This document shows positions 61,734 through 64,000 of a stretch of DNA of 64,000 bases, in pieces (positions within the stretch are counted from its first letter, which is position 1; the number at the start of each line of letters is the position of its first letter). The DNA is from Tillus elongatus (Eukaryota; Arthropoda; Insecta; Coleoptera; Cleridae): NCBI GenBank assembly GCA_964006375.1, contig OZ023269.1, positions 64,600,029 to 64,664,028 of the forward strand, read 5' to 3'. The translations under genes and the position numbers were made by a program. Below the pieces are notes generated by a model that worked only from the letters and a program-made list of their open reading frames with translations, searched no databases and was not told the origin of the DNA.

Positions 61734-62666
61734 ATGACTACATTAAGTGATGTGTGTTACCAGCAAATTAAAGACAACTTCTGGTATGGTCTATTTGGAG
61801 ACTTTCAAGTTATCGATAAAAACACTGGATATTTCAATGCCACAAAATTGTGTAAGAGTGGTGAGAAAAAAATGTATCATTGGTTGGAAAATAAGAAAAC
61901 TAAAGAGCTGATTGCCTATTACAATAGTCAGCTGAAGGAACATTTGGGGTATCAGCATACCGATATGCCAAATGTTTCAACCGAGGGAGCCCACTTAGAG
62001 TTATCTCCAGGGAGCCGGAATACCAATACCCTAAAAACGGAAGCAACATCTCAAGTAACACCAACAACTGCTGCCTACTTGGTGGACTTTGGTGGAAGAC
62101 TGTCTGAAAACAACACGATATCTGGTACATATGTGTGTAAAGATTTGATATTAAATTTAGCTTGTTGGATATCCATCCAGTTCTATGACAAATGCAACCA
62201 AATTATTTTTGATTTTTTCCCAAACGAATTTGATCAGAAATACAGGGAGAACCTAGAGGTTAGTAAAGTGAAATTAATGGGGATAAATGATGAGGTGCAG
62301 CGTATGCGAGAAACAAATGCTAAAGTCACAGAACATCTTGAAGATATACCCCCAAAGCCAAGTAAACCGAGAAAAATAAGTGTGTTTGGTTTACTTGCAA
62401 GAAACGAGACAGGCGCCCCCAATCCATATCATGTTGTAAGAACACAAAAGAAAAGTTTCCCAAGAGCTGTGAGGAACTTTAAAAATAAACACCCCAATGC
62501 CCAAGTGATCCTAAACAAGCTGTACGATCCAAATTCAGTAAATCTCTTTAACAGAATCAAGACTGAATTGAAATACCTTACAGCACATAGAAACAACATA
62601 CAGATAGCAGATGTACCACAAGATAAGTTTGTTCAGGATATTATTGCTTTACGATATGCTTTTTAA
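61734..62666 (+). CDS. KilA-N / DUF3627 protein of an endogenous DNA virus, intact (310 aa)
   Basis: The start is set at ATG 61734 (MTTLSDVCYQQ) because the TATA box and initiator lie between it and the more upstream in-frame ATG. KilA-N DNA-binding domain at about residues 18-75: WYGLFGDFQVIDKNTGYFNA, TKLC and MYHWLENKK. A polar linker follows, then a helical, probably coiled-coil stretch (about 170-212) and a C-terminal DUF3627-like domain (214-310) with PYHVVRTQKKSF, DPNSVNLFNRIK and HRNNIQIADV. This architecture is typical of proteins of large insect DNA viruses; a nuclear DNA-binding role is likely, the exact function unknown. AATAAA follows the stop by 12 bases. It faces the DUF8207-like gene tail to tail. 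No disabling change was seen, unlike most neighbours. Confidence 0.85.
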   Translation: MTTLSDVCYQQIKDNFWYGLFGDFQVIDKNTGYFNATKLCKSGEKKMYHWLENKKTKELIAYYNSQLKEHLGYQHTDMPNVSTEGAHLELSPGSRNTNTLKTEATSQVTPTTAAYLVDFGGRLSENNTISGTYVCKDLILNLACWISIQFYDKCNQIIFDFFPNEFDQKYRENLEVSKVKLMGINDEVQRMRETNAKVTEHLEDIPPKPSKPRKISVFGLLARNETGAPNPYHVVRTQKKSFPRAVRNFKNKHPNAQVILNKLYDPNSVNLFNRIKTELKYLTAHRNNIQIADVPQDKFVQDIIALRYAF

Positions 62667-62677
62667 TTGTATTACAA

Positions 62678-62683
62678 AATAAA
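62678..62683 (+). terminator. Poly(A) signal AATAAA of the KilA-N gene
   Basis: AATAAA 12 bases after the stop codon, in a TGTATTACAAAATAAAAACAC context. Confidence 0.6.
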
Positions 62684-62845
62684 AACACATTAATTTTAAC
62701 AAAGACTTTTATCTGATTCTAAGTACAAATATGTAAACTCTTGCCCGTTTGTTGGAATACATTTATAGAATTATTAACATTAGATGGTTCAGTGTTACGC
62801 TGGTGTTGTTGTTGTCGTTGGTGCCTCTTCATGGCTGTGGGTTTA

Positions 62846-63966
62846 CTAGGTGATAACACTAGCTTCTTTTAGTTCTTCCAAGATTGACTGAATTTCGTTG
62901 TTATGAGCATTATTACCTGCAACTTGGGAAGCCACTAAAAGTCTAAGTCTGTCAACCAACTCGTTTATGTCATTCCAATACACATATGCTATTTTTTTGT
63001 TATTTTGTATCATATAGTTGTTGGTGCTGATGTTGTTAGGGCTAATGCCGTTGCTATCGCTGCTCTTATCACTCTGAGTTTTAGGTTCAGTCTTTTGTTT
63101 TTTGTTAAGATGTCTGGCGTTGCTGTCGTCATCGTCTTCCTCATATGTGTAACCAAAACCTTGAGGAGTTGAGGATCTACGACCTCGTGGATTTATCACT
63201 GGTTTTATTAGAGTCAGATACTTTTCAGAGGAACAACCCTTGGTTCGTGCGTTAGGATCATAGTTCATTTTATGAACACTAGTTGCTTCTAGAATATCTC
63301 TATAGTGTTGAAGATCGTCATAAGTATACCCCCTGGGTCTTTTCATAAATAACAATTCTAGCAGACCTTGTGTTTGCGGGTATCTCCTTTGGCCCAGTTG
63401 ATTCTCAGCATCAGTAAAGTCTAAGTGTTTGTTACCAAGACTCCAGCTACCGGTATCTTTAGCGTAGCGAGCACCATACGTTTGATCAATGGTAGCGAGC
63501 CTTGGTGGTTCAGTAAAATACTTGTCTACATAATATCGAACTCGTTCAGGATATTGCTTCAAAAATTCTTGATATGCTGTGTGGAATGTGACAATTTGTA
63601 GGTCTGCCTCAAGCTCTTCAAATGTTGGAATATCCTCATCGGAACTTGTCTCCTCAGCCTCTTCCCATGGTTCAGCTTCAAAAACTTCATGGTCTTTCAG
63701 GAACTCTACTTGGGGTTTCGTTTCTGGTATATCGACTTCGTCTTTGATTTGTTCAGCCTGTGGTGGCTGCGGCTGCTGCTGCTGCAGTGCTGATGTGTTT
63801 TTAGATATTTCACTTAGCGGCTCAACAATTGGTTTATATAAACGTTGCAGAGCATCATCATTCTCAGCTCTGTTAAGTTTAAGCATTAAATGTTTTTTCG
63901 AATATTGTCAGCAAGTTGTAAAATCCTTTTCTTAACTTTTCTCTCTTCCTTATCCAGCACTTCCAT
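62846..63966 (-). pseudogene. DUF8207-like endogenous viral protein, one frameshift near the N-terminus
   Basis: The main frame (63886-62846, 346 codons) has a Glu/Gln-rich N-terminal third (QQQQPQPPQ), then FTEPPRLATIDQTYGARY, GLLELLFMKRPRGYTYDDLQ, YRDILEATSVH and a Lys/Ser-rich linker. The C-terminal helix block YWNDINELVDRLRLL, HNNEIQSILEELKEA completes it. This order fits the arthropod DUF8207 family, common in endogenous Polinton-like loci. Homology extends upstream in another frame from ATG 63966 (MEVLDKEERKVKKRILQLA); the two join at a run of six A (minus strand, about 63892-63897). Either the gene is broken by one base or the homopolymer is misassembled; initiation at 63886 would lose about 26 residues. 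Function unknown, perhaps structural. Confidence 0.7.
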
Positions 63967-64000
63967 TGTGCTACAACTGGTCGGTGTTACCAGCCGGTCT

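Overview
The window looks like a piece of an arthropod, probably insect, nuclear genome. It is AT-rich and crowded with long (AT)n tracts. It holds Ty3/gypsy (CsRn1-like and Env-bearing), BEL/Pao, jockey/I-like non-LTR, mariner-type, hAT-type and Helitron-like elements, tRNA-derived SINEs and fold-back elements. The taxon below insect cannot be fixed from the sequence. No bacterial signature (operons with Shine-Dalgarno sites, IS elements) was seen. I found no intact host gene. The only host-like exon I support is 52264-52370 (-).

The two ends carry genes of endogenous DNA viruses of the Polinton-like kind found in arthropod genomes. Left end (1-5007): a broken double-jelly-roll capsid gene, a broken small RNase H-fold-like gene, a broken gene with a GHLRSxxHK zinc-finger tail, an intact bicistronic-looking pair of unknown genes (163 and 351 codons, separated by one base), and a further frameshifted unknown gene. 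Right end (61.7-64.0 kb): an intact KilA-N/DUF3627 gene with TATA box, initiator and poly(A) signal, facing a DUF8207-like gene tail to tail. Three of the left or right genes have a recognisable TATA box close to the start. Each viral block is bordered on its inner side by a GC-rich stretch with NRF1-, CRE- and YY1-like motifs (5.33-5.88 kb and 59.76-60.13 kb). On the right this is followed by tandem arrays.

The 56 kb between is a palimpsest of mobile elements. 5.9-7.4 kb: non-LTR remnant. 8.2-9.2 kb: hAT-type non-autonomous element holding an (AT)50 tract. 10-11.1, 17.9-18.6, 19.1-21.3, 26.9-28.4, 39.1-39.4 and 50.0-50.5 kb: copies of one repeat family that carries an (AT)n tract in its middle. 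11.2-11.8, 14.8-15.1, 20.3-20.5 and 56.7-56.8 kb: one fold-back family. 12.1-13.1 kb: RNase H end of a non-LTR element. 13.4-15.9 kb: integrase and envelope remnants of an errantivirus-like element. 21.7-26.0 kb: a young CsRn1-like LTR element with 4-bp target duplication, sitting inside a ~300-bp repeat. 30-31 kb, 34.8 kb and 49.4 kb: SINEs. 36.1-38.5 kb: mariner-type element with ~590-bp inverted repeats. 39.7-49.3 kb: BEL/Pao element with 5-bp target duplication, interrupted in its integrase by a 3.0-kb TIR element whose second copy lies inverted at 56.9-59.7 kb. 53.6-55.5 kb: decayed multi-exon DUF7869-type gene.

Most coding remnants are damaged by stops and single-base shifts, so 'pseudogene' is the usual call. 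The viral 163/351-codon pair and the KilA-N gene stand out as intact.
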